A stretch of 64,000 nt of DNA from Heterocephalus glaber (lineage: Eukaryota; Chordata; Mammalia; Rodentia; Bathyergidae), in contig NW_004624734.1 in assembly GCF_000247695.1 (NCBI RefSeq), positions 8,352,277 through 8,416,276 on the forward strand, written 5' to 3'. Both the position numbers and the translations under genes were made by a program. Position 1 is the first letter of the stretch. The number at the start of each line of letters is the position of its first letter. Under the pieces are notes generated by a model. That model saw only the letters and a program-made list of their open reading frames with translations, did not search any database and was not told the DNA's origin. Positions 35,481 through 47,205 of this stretch are shown here, piece by piece.

Positions 35481-36410
35481 GCTGCCTGAGGGAGGCTGCG
35501 GGAGCGGCTTTGTGACCTGACAAGCGGTCCAAGCCCGGCGATCATTTTATCCATTTTTGCTCTGCTCAGGCTCTAATGGCCATCAGTGCCCGGCAGGACC
35601 ACAGTCCCCTGCGTGCAAACAGGCTGCTGGGGCAGGGAAAACAAAGGACCCCCTCCACCAGCTCAGCTAGTCCTGCAGAATCCCCTCGGGCTCCCAGCTC
35701 TCCTGGGTAGTGCATTTCTGCCCTCAACTCTCTGGAGCCAGAACCCCCTTCTGGAGCGGCATGTGGCTCCTGGGGACCCTCAGTGCGACCACAGGCTGGC
35801 TCCAGGGACAGGAGGTTGGGGACGGAAAGCTCTGTCTACCAATCAGACCTTGCACCTCCTGTGGTTGTGTTGGTTGCTTTGGGGGCCAAAGGGCAGGGAG
35901 GCCACCCAGGCCCCCTTCTGCCCCCCGGGTGTATGGCAGGAACCCCACCTGTTGCTTTTTGCTTCCACTGGAAGGACGTTTGAGGGGACACTTTCCTTTG
36001 CCCCAACTTCACCTGTGGTGGGAGCCTGTTCAGAATGTACTGGCAAAATCCAGGTTGTATGTGGATGCGGGGTCCCAGGTCCCAGCACGAAGGCTACGGA
36101 GCACACAGTCCCCAGGTCAGCCCTGGGGAATCCAGATCCCTTTGTCTGCCCCTTAACAAGTTTTCCAAATGCTAATTGCTCTTAGCAGTATTGCTCCTCC
36201 TTTTTCTGCCTGATCCTCCATCTCCTGTTCCTGAACCCAGGCTGGTAAATATTGTCATGTAGAAAAACAGCCATCACTCTTGCAGATAGAAATGGCTTTA
36301 GCTATGTGATAAATGAGTAAGTTTTCTGGGGGGGATTTATTTCCAGGGGGGAGAGGAGCTTACAGGGTGTCCAAGGTGTCTGTGGCTGCCTTCCCCTCTG
36401 GACACCCACC
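35481..36410. other. Intronic, unassigned
   Basis: GC-rich sequence without recognised exon, repeat or motif cluster. The 199-codon frame at 35586-36185 has no domain signature. Confidence 0.4.
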
Positions 36411-36415
36411 CCTGG

Positions 36416-36478
36416 GTTTCCATGGTTACAAGATAATTTGATCCTTGATCCTGGAGCACCAACAGTTGCTATGGTGAC
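36416..36478. promoter_or_regulatory. Paired RFX-type X-box motifs
   Basis: GTTTCCATGGTTAC at 36416-36429 and GTTGCTATGGTGAC at 36465-36478 are two imperfect palindromes close to the RFX X-box (GTTGCCATGGCAAC), 49 bp apart start to start, in repeat-free DNA 1.4 kb after exon 1. RFX factors drive ciliary and neuronal genes. Function here is inference. Confidence 0.4.
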
Positions 36479-36541
36479 TTGACAAAATAAACACAGGCCT
36501 TTTCAGCACCTGTAGGCAACACCTGCAGAGAGACTGAATTC

Positions 36542-36542
<1 letters not shown>

Positions 36543-36584
<42 letters not shown>

Positions 36585-36585
36585 T
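36543..36585. repeat. (TTA)n microsatellite
   Basis: About 14 TTA/ATT units. Confidence 0.95.
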
Positions 36586-36704
36586 ACAATTCACATTCAA
36601 TTGGCCAAATTTTTCCTGCTAACAGATGTTTGGCATTGATTACATGCTCAGTATTGGGCTAGCTGCAAGGAGCAGAAATATGAAGATCACACTGGTGAAA
36701 GACG

Positions 36705-36890
36705 TGCTTAGGTTTGTTGAGCACCTGCTTCATGCCAGATGCAGGGCACTTGGCACACTTTACTGCCCTAAACCCTTGCCAGTCTGTAAGGTGGGTGCCA
36801 GACTTCAACAGGATTAAGTAATTTACCCCAGGACACTGTTAGTAAGGAGAGCTGGTAGCAGCTCTAGGCCTGTGTATCTAGCTCTCTACT
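36705..36890 (-). mobile_element. MIR SINE
   Basis: Antisense MIR: ttgttgagcacctgcttcat to gattaagtaatttacccca. Confidence 0.65.
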
Positions 36891-37091
36891 CAGCAGTTCT
36901 GCATCTCCACCTTACTGATGGGGCAGCACAGTTCAAGATGACTCATTTCTTCCCCTCCACCCAGAAGTGGTCTTGATATAGGAGAAATGTGACTCTGTCC
37001 CTCCTAGATGTCAGATGTGCCCAATTCGTATCTCCTGAAATCAAAGAATGAACTCTAAGGAACAACGGGGGTTAAGAGTAGGAAAGATTTA

Positions 37092-37186
37092 GGGCTGGGG
37101 ATTTAGCTCAGTGGTTCTGGCACCTGCCTCGAAAGCACAAGGTCCCGAGTTTGATCCCCGGTACCAAAAAAAAACAAAAACAAAAC
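37092..37186 (+). mobile_element. ID-type SINE with long target duplication
   Basis: Near-consensus copy (gggctggggatttagctcag, gagtttgatccccggtacc, A-rich tail) between perfect 18-bp duplications, aagagtaggaaagattta, at 37074-37091 and 37187-37204. This is one of the youngest insertions in the window. Confidence 0.95.
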
Positions 37187-37204
37187 AAGAGTAGGAAAGA
37201 TTTA

Positions 37205-39340
37205 TTGAGCAACAGCTCCTGGATTTCCAGGAAGGGTCCCAAGTGGATGGCCCCCCGAGGTCCTTTGTCAGGGGTAATTTATACAGGAAAGTCACAGTGT
37301 GGGTTCAGCGTGGTCAAACGGTAAGCAACCTGTAGGATCACAAGTACAGCCACTTAGCTAATACTGATCCTCTAGGGGAGTGGGTCACATGGCAAGGGTG
37401 CATGGAAAGAACAAAGGCATTTCTGGGAACGGATTGGTCTGCATGCTCTGGTCAACCACCTCAGTGACCAATGCCTATCTGGACTTCCTGGAGCAGGTGG
37501 TGCTAATTGCAACATAATTCCAAGGGATAATGCCTTATCCCTCAGGGAGGCTTGCAGGGCTGGCCTGGTCTTCCTCAGATGTGCCTCCAGCCGCAGTTCT
37601 GATCTCTTTATTTTTTCTGCTGACTTCCTTGAGAGCCCAGGCCCTCTCTGACTGTGTGTTTATTTCTGTCTAACTTAGCTGCCTAGAATAGTCTCACCAT
37701 GGTGCCTCTTGAGGGCCCCGGGCTCTGGGCGGTGGATGGCTCTCCAGTGTGGGTCTGTCTCGCTTGTCCCCACCGGTATGGGACTTTGCAGTGCTTTGCC
37801 CCAGTGTGTACTCGCTCTCCACTCAGGTGTGTGCAGTGAACACCAGGGCTGAGTGGCCATCACTGTCCCCACGCACAGTCTTACGTCCACACGTCCATGC
37901 GCTCCCCACTTCCTCGGTGCCGCTTACCTGCCTGTGTCAAGCTTTTACCCAGGCACCAGGACAGGGACTTAGGCCCGAGGCTGAAAGGGACACAGGTTTT
38001 CTTTCCAGTGCTCACAGATGTTGGACAAATGATGGGTCAGGGCGGAGCACAGCAAGGGCAATGGGCCGAGTGCTGGGTGGGGAACATGCCTGGCACAAAG
38101 TGGATCCTCCACAGACGGGTGGATGAGGACCAGATGGGGTGTGTGTCCAGGGAAAGAGGGAATGCGAAGTGTCAAATGTGAATGCCTGTCATCCCAAGAA
38201 CTCTGGAATGGGGCTGGGATGGATTAAAACTCTAGGCAGATTTCCTTGGTGGTCCTGCAAATGAGTATTCTAGGCAGAGAGACAGGGAGGTAGGGAAGCC
38301 CAGGAGATACTGAGTTCTCCAAAGAGCTAGAGGGTAAGGGACACAGTGGGGCTGAGAGGGAGAGGCTGGGGTAGGTTATAGAAGTGCACATTTGATGAGA
38401 AGTTCACATTTAATCAGGGGGCAGTGGGAGCCATGGTGGGTTATTGAGCAGGGGAATGGCATATAGTTGAAGCAGTGCCTTGGAAAAACCTCCACCTCTG
38501 TACAGGGTGGAAGCTGCAGGAATGGGTGGGGTCAGGAATGCACATTTGTGTGTTGACTGATGAAGTGAAGGAAACCAGACTTGTGTGACTGCAAAGCTGG
38601 AGCTCTCCTTCACTGTGGTAAGTACGATTCCTGTTTGTGGCTTACGACCCTCAGCACAAAGCCACTTTAGGAAGATTTGCGTCTCCCGTGCTGAACGTTT
38701 AAAAGATATCCTCCATGGATGTGCTGGGGATGACATCAGCGGCCCTACAGACCCTTGTGCACAGCTGGCTCCCTCGCTCTAGAGGGCTTGGGAGAAGCTG
38801 CTGCCCCCGAAGGTGTGAAGACCGGGTGCTCAGCCACTTTTCCCAGCACCCCAGAAACACCCCCGGCCCCACCTGCTGCTCCAGGCACAATCCAGGTGGA
38901 CTGGAGCTGGGCTTCAGTGCTGCTGCTGTAGGGTCCACGCTGAGGCCGGGAGCAGGAACCCAGCGAGCGTTGCTCCCCGCTTCCTCTCAGCTACATGAAA
39001 CAGGTCCTGGGCTCTGTGGTCTGTCCTCAGCCACAAAAAGTCATCTGGCCACAGGAAGTCACTAAACACAACATTGATTCAGCAACTTAAAGTACAAGCC
39101 GAGAAAATACAACCTGGGGACTTGCTAAATGAAGGTTCCCCTCCACCAGACCGTCTGGGCTGCAGGCAGGAGCCTGCAGGGGGCAGGTGCCTTGTAATCC
39201 CGACTCAAATGTGGAGGAAGTGGAAAGCAGGTGCTGTACTGCCTCAAGGACAGAGCACGGAGCTGTCCCTCCATCCCATTCAGTGAGCAAGGACCCTCCA
39301 CAAGTCAGGTCCCAGGAATCACAGTCCGCTCATGTTGTGT
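37205..39340. other. Intronic, unassigned
   Basis: No exon or clear repeat is recognised. Confidence 0.4.
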
Positions 39341-39344
39341 TTGG

Positions 39345-39570
39345 GACATGAAAAAAAAGAATTTATCTCATCCCCTCAAGCCCCCTCCCCTCCCCATATA
39401 CAGAAACTTTGTTTCCGTTTTTTCCTTCTGTTTTCATTTTTTTTCTTGTCCCTTCCTTCCTTTCTCCCTCTCTCCTCCCTTGTTCCCCTCCCATCTGAAC
39501 ACTTTCTTCCCATTTCCCAACATCCATCATACATCTCAGTCCTTATTTCTGTTTTGGACATTTTAAAGCA
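39345..39570 (-). mobile_element. L1 3' UTR fragment, minus strand
   Basis: Pyrimidine-rich antisense L1 3' text, alignable by eye with 20.75-20.95 kb (tttgtttccgttttttcctt). Confidence 0.65.
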
Positions 39571-39599
39571 AATTCTTAAAGTACTTCCTGTAGGTTTCC

Positions 39600-39955
39600 A
39601 AGGGGTGCTGTGACAACTGACCACAAGCCAGGGGGCCTAAGACAGCAGAATTGTGTCTTCTCACTGTCCTGGGAGCCAGAGGTCCACACTGTAGGGCTAG
39701 GGCCTCCGTGCAGCCCTGGGAATGAATGCGTTGACGAGTTGCTCAGGTTTCTGCCACAATGATCAATCACATGGCCCTGTGTCTGTATCTCCTCTTCTGA
39801 GGACACCAGACTTACTGGCTTAAGGCCCACCTGCGTGACCTCATCTTAATGACATTCTACAGAGACTATTTCCAAATAAGGTCACGTTCAAAGGTACTGG
39901 AGTTAGGACACCGATATATCTTTTGAAGGGACACAATTCAACACGTAATAGAATC
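39600..39955 (-). mobile_element. MLT1-type LTR, minus strand
   Basis: ctatttccaaataaggtcac, then aaaggtactggagttaggac and acacaattcaacacgtaata are the reversed MLT1 5' part. Confidence 0.65.
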
Positions 39956-40014
39956 TGAAGACCACAAAGGATAAGCGCATTGGCTCTTGTGTTCCTGGCG
40001 ACTGGTCTTAAGAG

Positions 40015-40085
40015 GTGCGTCGAGGCAGATCACTTCTCTAAACCTCAGTTCGTCATCTGTGAAATGGGGACAGAACACTTCATTT
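40015..40085 (+). mobile_element. MIR SINE fragment
   Basis: Sense MIR core: taaacctcagttcgtcatct, then gtgaaatggggac. Confidence 0.6.
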
Positions 40086-40257
40086 TAGTCATTCAGCAGA
40101 TATGCTCACTACTGGAAGTGCTGGGGCTGAGAGGCTATGATCTGGTCGTAAGTGGCAAGATGGGAGGTGCTGGGAGCCCACAGTGCACCGCAGTGCAGTG
40201 CCCACAGTGCAGTAAGTAGGGGAGGCTTCCACGGGTTGCTCAGTTTGATCCTGTGTA

Positions 40258-40530
40258 CTGTGATGGTTTATATCTAGATGTCCCCTAAAGCCTCATGGGA
40301 TCGTGGGTGACCCCTTACAGAGGTGGTGGATTACGGGGTGGCGTAGTTGGCTGTGCAGAGAGGAGGGTTTGGTCAGAGGCCAGGCCATGAGCAGCTCTCC
40401 CCTGCCAGGCCCCTGCCTTGGAGCTAGCTGACTGCCGACTGAAGCCACAACAAAGCATGAGCCAAACCTTTCCAGATTTAGGTTGTTGGTGTCCAGTACT
40501 TTGTCCCAGCACAGTAGCTATCTGCAGACA
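40258..40530 (+). mobile_element. MaLR LTR, plus strand
   Basis: Starts ctgtgatggtttatatctag and ends ggtgtccagtactttgtccc, then agcacagtagct, in the order of a MaLR LTR. Confidence 0.6.
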
Positions 40531-40744
40531 TGGCAGCAAGGCTCCGCAGCGGGGTCCCCTGCCTGGTGGGGAGCAGAAGGGGGGACAGTGCCGAGGGAGG
40601 GGAGCCAGGCCACCTCGGGTGCAGAGGGTGTGTGTGGGCTGTGGAGAGAGAGCCCTGGCCTGGAGGGGCTCAGGCAGCCCACGGCTCCAAACTCCTGGCT
40701 GAGCCAGGCAGACACACAGGCCTGGGGCTCCTGGTGCTTCTGGG

Positions 40745-40930
40745 CTTTGAAGAAAGCCAAAGTTATGCTTTTCACTGTTAATTTAGTTAATGTTGGCAGT
40801 TAATTAGACATTTTTCACAAACCAAACAACCATGGTGTGGGCTGCTCCAGTTACTTACTGCTTGTTGCTCTGGTTCTCGGTGGCATGAGGCAGTGCTTTG
40901 TGCTCAGTCTGGTGGATTCAACTGCTCTGT
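40745..40930. promoter_or_regulatory. Candidate intronic regulatory element (homeodomain-rich)
   Basis: Repeat-free AT-rich text with gttaatttagttaatg and gcagttaattagaca, then accatggtgtgg. Inference from motif density only. Confidence 0.25.
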
Positions 40931-41734
40931 TTGTTTTTCTGCTCTAAACAGTAGCAGGGGTGCCGGGGCTGGTGTGTGAACTTCCAGCAGGAGACTCCTT
41001 CCTGCACACGGCAGGCACCTCCGGACAACCCAGGCGCTCTTGTCACGAGGCTCTTCATCCTTCGGGTTCTCTGGATGACCTAGGCTTCCTTCCAGCGCTC
41101 CCAGGGGAACTGTGGCTTCTCAGAATGACCCCGGGAGAGTCTCAGAATGTCACCAACACCGGAGGCGCTAGGTCAAGAAAGTCCTGGGAGGGGAATCAGA
41201 TTCTGACTCCTGTTGTGGGGACAGCACATGTGTCCAGGAGGGAGGGAAGGAACACTGGTGACCGCCATGGACTGTCAGGCACAGGTGTGAGGGCTGGGGT
41301 CCTTCTGGGGCTGCGGGGGTCTTTTCTCCAGAGTGGACAGGTGTGTGCAGAGTCTGGCAAAACCTTGCGTGCTGCCAAGCCCAGAGAGAAGTCCGGTGTT
41401 ACTAAGGAGTGGCCCAGGCTGGTAGGAGGCTGAACCTACGGTGCTGCTGATACTGGATTCCATCTGCCTTCAGAATGCCAGGGTCATTGGCTTGACCCCA
41501 TGTCAGGGAGGTCTGGGAAGGCTTTCTGTGTTCGAGGAACTGGGGGTCCCCCGCTGCTCCCCTCAGCCCGCCTCTGGGAGCCTTCCTTGGCCTCATCAGA
41601 GGGAGGGGACAGTCGTCCCTGGCTGTCGCGCTAACACTGGCCTGTGCTTCCAGGAAACACCAAGCGGGTCTGAGGTAGCTGAGGTGTCGAGCTGTTCCCT
41701 GCCAGTCCTGTTTTGTCTCAGCCCCAGGACCTTA
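40931..41734. other. Intronic, unassigned
   Basis: Nothing recognised. Overlapping frames of 129-157 codons here lack any domain. Confidence 0.35.
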
Positions 41735-42120
41735 GGAAACTCACAGTTAATTTGCATTTTAATTATTTTTCATGGAGAAGGAAAAGCACCAAAGACGTCT
41801 GGTAATGTAGGAGAAGCAATTTCGTTCTAGCAGAGGCTTCCCACGCCGACACAAGCACACCACTGCCCAGGAAAATAGAATTCCGGGGAGCCCAGCAATC
41901 CACGACTGAGACAGTGGTTTCTCAAGACAGGAATTATCATTGGGATACAAACTGTCTGTTATCTCAAGTGTTTTTAACCAAAGGGCCTGCCTTGTTTCAG
42001 ATTCCCCAGGAAAAGATATAAATATTTTATCATTCTAATTAGATCTGCCTCAGGAGAGAAGGGTGTAATACGCAGTGAAGGAAGAGGTGAGAATCTGGAG
42101 AAACATTTTCTGGGCCAAGT
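41735..42120. promoter_or_regulatory. Candidate intronic enhancer (octamer plus homeodomain sites)
   Basis: A perfect octamer, ATTTGCAT, lies at 41750-41757 beside ttttaattattt, followed by aggaattatcattggg, gtctgttatctcaa (GATA-like) and ttctaattagatctg. No repeat is recognised. This layout resembles neural POU/SOX/homeobox enhancers, but no conservation test was possible. Confidence 0.35.
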
Positions 42121-42259
42121 TGGTAGCTGTGCTTTAAGACTCCAGATCTCTGAGCTGAGCCCTGGGATCTCACGGAGCTCAGCACTGGGACAGCTAGAGG
42201 TGGATGGCGCGTGTTCATGCAGCGCCTGCTGTGTGTCTCCCAACCTCTCCTACTTCTGC

Positions 42260-44560
42260 CAAGATATCCTATTTTTTGATTTAGTTTTTATTTATGGATT
42301 GATATATTTGAGAAGTTTTTGGTTCCGAAAATACGGTGATTTCCTTTGTACCCTTTGCCCCATGCGTACAGCCTGTCCCATCTTCAGAGTGGCGCATGTG
42401 CTGCAATTGATGCCCCTGCATTGACAGGTTGTTGTCACCCCAGGTCTGCAATCACAAGGGTTCACTCTTGGTGTTGAATGTGCTGTGGTTTTGGGCAAGT
42501 GTATAATGACATGTATCCCCTGTTATAGGATCATGTGGAGTATTTTCACAGCCTTAAAATCCCTCTTGCTCCACCTTTTTCTCTGTCCTTCCCCCTAATC
42601 CCTGGTAAAACATCCCATTCATCCTTTTACTATCTAATAGCTTTGCCTTTTCCATAGTAAATTGGAAGTATACAGTACATAGCCTTTTCAGATCAGTTTG
42701 GTAATGTGCACATGAGTATCTGCCATGTCTCTTCTTGACTTGATAGCCCATTCTTTTTAGCAGTGAGTAATATTCCATTGTCTGGATATAGGAGTTTTCT
42801 TAATCTGTTTATCTCTTTTCTTATCTGTTCATATTCATAAGGATATCTTGGTTGCTTCCAAGTTTTGACATCTATGGAAAAAGCTGCTATACACATCTGT
42901 GTGCAGGTTTTTGTGTGGACATGAGTTTTAAAGAATCTGTTTTTAAAATCCAGTCTGACAGTCTCTGCCCTTTAATTAAAATGTTTACACTTTAAGCCAT
43001 TTACATTTAATGTAATTATTGATCTGGTGGGGTTTAAAGATATGATTTATCATTTTTTTTTGTTTTTCTCATTTGTTCTTTATTCTCTTTTCTGCCTTCT
43101 GTTGGGTTGAGACACTTGTATTTTTCCATTTATTTCTGTTGGCTTATTAGACACAATACTTTGTTTTTTATTTTAGTGGTTGCTTTCACATTTTAGCTCA
43201 CAGACCATGGGCAAGTGATGTTATGTCATTTCATATGTAGTAAGAAAGTTCTACAAGTGAATTTCCCTCTCAGTTTTGTGCTATTGTTGTTACACATTTC
43301 CTTGTACATATGTTATAAACCTCACGTTACATTGTTCCTATCTTTGTTGAAAGTCAGTTTTCTTTTAAATGATTTAAATAAGAGAAAAAAGCCTTAGGTC
43401 TTTTCCCTAGAGTTATTATTTTCAGTGTCCTTCATTCTTTCGTGTAAATCCATATTTCTATGAAGCATCACTGACCTTATGCCTGAAGGACTTTACATGG
43501 CTAGTGCTACAAAAAAACTGGTAATGAATTCTTTCAGCTTTTGTGTGTCTGTGAAACATCATTTTTACCTTGCCGTCATTTTGGAAAGATATTTTTACTG
43601 GGCACAGAATTCTAAATTAGCAGGTTGGTTAAAAATACTATTCCACCTACTCCTTACTTGTATTGTTTTCAATGAGGAGTCTGCTGCTGTCCTTATTTTG
43701 TTCCTCTGAACATGTTTCCTTTTTTACCCCTGTGGCTGCTGTTAAGGTTTTTCCTTATAATGTGGTTTGAACAATTTGATTACAATGTGGCTTTATGCAG
43801 TTATCTTCATTTGTTTTATGCTTTAGTTTGTAGATACATTTGTGGGTTTTATTTTTCATCACATTTGTACATTTTTCTAGTACTTATATACATATTATTT
43901 CTGTTCCTTCTTTCTCTTCTCCTTTTGAGACTATACATGTATTAGACTGCCTAAAGTTCTCTCCCAGTTCATTGATACTGTATTCATTTTTAATTTTTTT
44001 GAGTCTTCTTTTTGTTTCATTTGGATAATGATTGAAATAACTTCATGTTTGCCAACATTTTATTCTGCAATATCTAAACTAACAATCTCATCCACCATGT
44101 TTCTGATCTCAGAAATTGTAGCTGTCATCTCTAGAAGCTTAATTTGTATCTTTTAAAAAAACTCTTCCATTTTCATCTTAATACATGCAGTGTTTCCTTT
44201 AGCTTTTAAAAACATGTGCAATACAGTTATAAACACTGATTTAATGTCCTTGTCTACGAGTTCTAAATCTGTGTTGGGTCAGAGTTGGTTTTGATCAACT
44301 GTCTTTTCTCCAAATGTGCTTCTTTTTTTTTTCTTGCTGCTTTGCATGGCTGATAGTTTTGACTAGGTGCCAAGCACTGTGAATTTTACCATGTTCCAGG
44401 CTACGTGTTTTTGTATTCCTGAAAATATTCTTGAAGATTGTCCTGGGATGCATTTCAGTTACTTGGGACCAGGCACGACCAGAGCCGTATTAAGTCAGGA
44501 GGAATTATTCCCCACTGCTAAGGCTCTGCCTATTCAGCTGTCTCCTCCCCATGCTGTGCC
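42260..44560 (-). mobile_element. Ancient L1 (L1M-type), antisense
   Basis: Long antisense L1 text: ggatatcttggttgcttcca (42.84 kb), agtctgacagtctctgccct (42.95 kb), gtaatgaattctttcagctt (43.52 kb), aatgtccttgtctacgagtt (44.25 kb). It is collinear with old L1 and badly decayed, with no usable ORF. Confidence 0.75.
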
Positions 44561-44949
44561 CTGACCTCTCCAACTGCCTCAGTCTCCCCAGCCCCTCAGT
44601 TCTGTTTCTTTTGCTCACAGGGCCCACCAGCCCCTGCACCTCTTCCTGCCCCACAACCTGGAGACTCAGCAGGCCAGAGGCTGCAGCAGTTTTAGGGATC
44701 ACCTTGTTTGGTCCCCATCTCTCAAGGGTCACTTGATCTGATGCTGTCAGCTCTGATGATCTGGAAAACCATTCTCATATATTTTGTCTCTTTTTCCAGT
44801 TGTTTCACTTGGGAGAATAAATCCAGTCCCTGTTTTTCCATCTTGGCCGGAAGCAGAATTTTGTCAAGTCCGTGCTTTCTGTTTCCACCCTTCCTCCTTT
44901 CCTCCCATTGTGGGAAGAGGAATGTAATGCTTGGTCAGTAGTAGTTACC

Positions 44950-45430
44950 TTTCTTGTCACTGAGACGCAACACCTGACACCCACATTTTAAAGGAGGAAA
45001 GGTTTAATTTGGCTCATGGTTTTGGGGGATTCAGTCCATGGTTGGCTGGCTCCAAGGCAGGAACATGACAGAAGGGCGTGGAGGAGCACAGCTTCTTAGT
45101 GCATGTGACTGGGAGAAAAAGGGGTGAGGGACCACATACAGACCCCAAGGTCACGCCTTTGTGATCCACCCAGACATGTGCCCCGCCAATGCCCAGGGGA
45201 TCCCAAAGCCAATCAAGCTGACACAGTCAAGTCTGACTGTCACGTGGTCTGAGCCTGCATCACTGCGCCTCTCCCAGCTGATCCCATGATCCCAGTTCCT
45301 CCTCCTGTGCACCGTGCAATTCGGGTAACACACAGACTTACCTCGGAGGACACCTCCAATACCAGGCAGAAGGCCAGGCCACACCCACACTGAGCAGTTT
45401 CCTTCCTGGCTGCCACTGTCACGTGGCTTT
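44950..45430 (-). mobile_element. MaLR LTR, minus strand
   Basis: ttcttgtcactgagacgcaacacctgac and gattcagtccatggttggct match the other reversed MaLR LTRs at 18.65 and 2.14 kb. Confidence 0.65.
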
Positions 45431-47012
45431 CTTCTGGATGTCCTATGACGGGCCTTTCAGGAGATATGAAGGAGGCCGTCCATGACCCAGGTGTGGGGTC
45501 TGCATGCTGGCATTTGGAAGGGTGGCAGCTTCATGAGGGGGCTGGGTTGCATTAGGCCTCTGTCCCAAACTCTGGACCCTAGGAAGCTCATTCCCCACAA
45601 GAAAGAAACAAGGGACAAGGCAGGTAATCCCAACCTGAGTCCTGCCCGGTGTGGCCACCGGTGGTTCAGCAAATAGTTGGGACCTCCTGGCTCCATGAGG
45701 CCCCCCTTACCTGTCTCCTCAGCACAGCGATCTGGAAGATGATTAGAAATACATTAAGACTTGGCTTCTGGCAGCTGGGGGGGAGCTCTGAGGGGTTGAC
45801 TAATGCTCTCTCCCAGGTCCCCTGTGTCATTGATAGCAGCACTGCCACATCACCCACCTCCTCACTGACTTCCTGCTGGCCTCCCTGACTTCCTCCATCC
45901 CTCCCACAGAGGCTCCGCCTGGCCCTGCTGTGTCTCCAGCAGCTAGATCAGGCAGGCAGATCAGGCAGATGGGCTGTGTGGGAGTAGCAGGAAGCCCTCC
46001 TTCATCGCCTGTCATCCCTCACCAGCGCTGTGGGTCATGGGTGTCACAGAGCATCATCCGTGGGCAGGCAGGGGGGGCAGGAGCTCTCTCCTTGGGGAGG
46101 AAGGAAGGGTCCGATGACGTAGGTGAGCGGACACCGGCCCAGGGCCAAGCTAGGTGCTACCGAGCGTGCTGTGCAGGAAGCACTTCTGTGTGCCCATTTT
46201 AGAGATCAGCTGGGGCCCAGAGAGCCCAGGGGTCTGGGCCCAGTCATCCTGCTAGGAAGGGCTAAGCCACACTCAAGGCTAGATCTGACCCAAGCCCAGG
46301 AATCAGCTGAGTGACATCTGCGGTACTGCAGGGTGCTGGGGTGGGTGAGGAGGGAGCCCTGAGCCACGAATGAGTGCTGCGCCCCACCCTCCCTGTACCC
46401 GACATGGGCAGAGCTGTCTGGGCCGAGCTGGTGCCAAAGCTGGGGAGGAAGGAGCTGCCCCCGCTCCTAGGCCAGGGGTCCCCATCACCCCCTTTCCTCC
46501 TCTGTCCCTGACTCTGTCCAGCTTCCACTAGAGTAGCCTCCTGGCTGAGAGTTCCACAGAGCAGCAGTTTTCTTCTCACTCAGGTCAGGGTTGCTGCTGC
46601 CCAGCCTGGTAAATATTTAATAAATGAAGGGAGAGCAGGGAATCAATAAAAGTAGGAGAAAAACTAGACCCCAGACCTCATCTTGCAGCAGCCTGCTGGA
46701 TGCCTGTTTGGCCCTGGGCCCTACCTTTCCCCAGGGCCACCGGGCCAGCATCACTCAGACTCCAACTCCCCAGTCATCTCTTGTGTGTCTGCCGTGTGCC
46801 GAACCTGCGGGTCCAGCTGTCCTGGCAGTGCTTGGTTTCCTTGCCTGGTCGGTCCCTTTGTGATCCTCGGGTGCGTCACAGTGTGCCAGTGAGGAGAGCA
46901 TCCCGGAGAGGGCTGGACACTTGCTCACTGTCTTGCAGCAGACAGGCCGTGGGGCTGGTTTTGAAAGAGTCTTCTCCTGTGTTTCACTGTGTTTTTGCTC
47001 CTTAACCTTGGG
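45431..47012. other. Intronic, mostly unassigned
   Basis: No exon is recognised. A MIR-like patch (minus) lies near 46150-46240. Confidence 0.4.
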
Positions 47013-47205
47013 TAAAGCTGGGCGCAGTGGCAGAGCCCTGTAATCCCTCCATTCTGGGAGGCCGAGGCAGGAGGACCACAAGTTCAAGCCCAGTCTGAGC
47101 AACTTAGTGAGATCCTGTCTCTAAAAAATGAGGTGGGGGCTGAGGGTATAGCTCAGAAGGAGGGTCCTGGGTCCCATCCCCAGCACCACAAAAATTTAAA
47201 AAGCA
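47013..47205 (+). mobile_element. B1-ID composite SINE
   Basis: B1 part (gctgggcgcagtggcagagc, gggaggccgaggcaggagg) followed by ID part (gagggtatagctcag, gtcccatccccagcacc) and A-rich tail. Confidence 0.9.
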
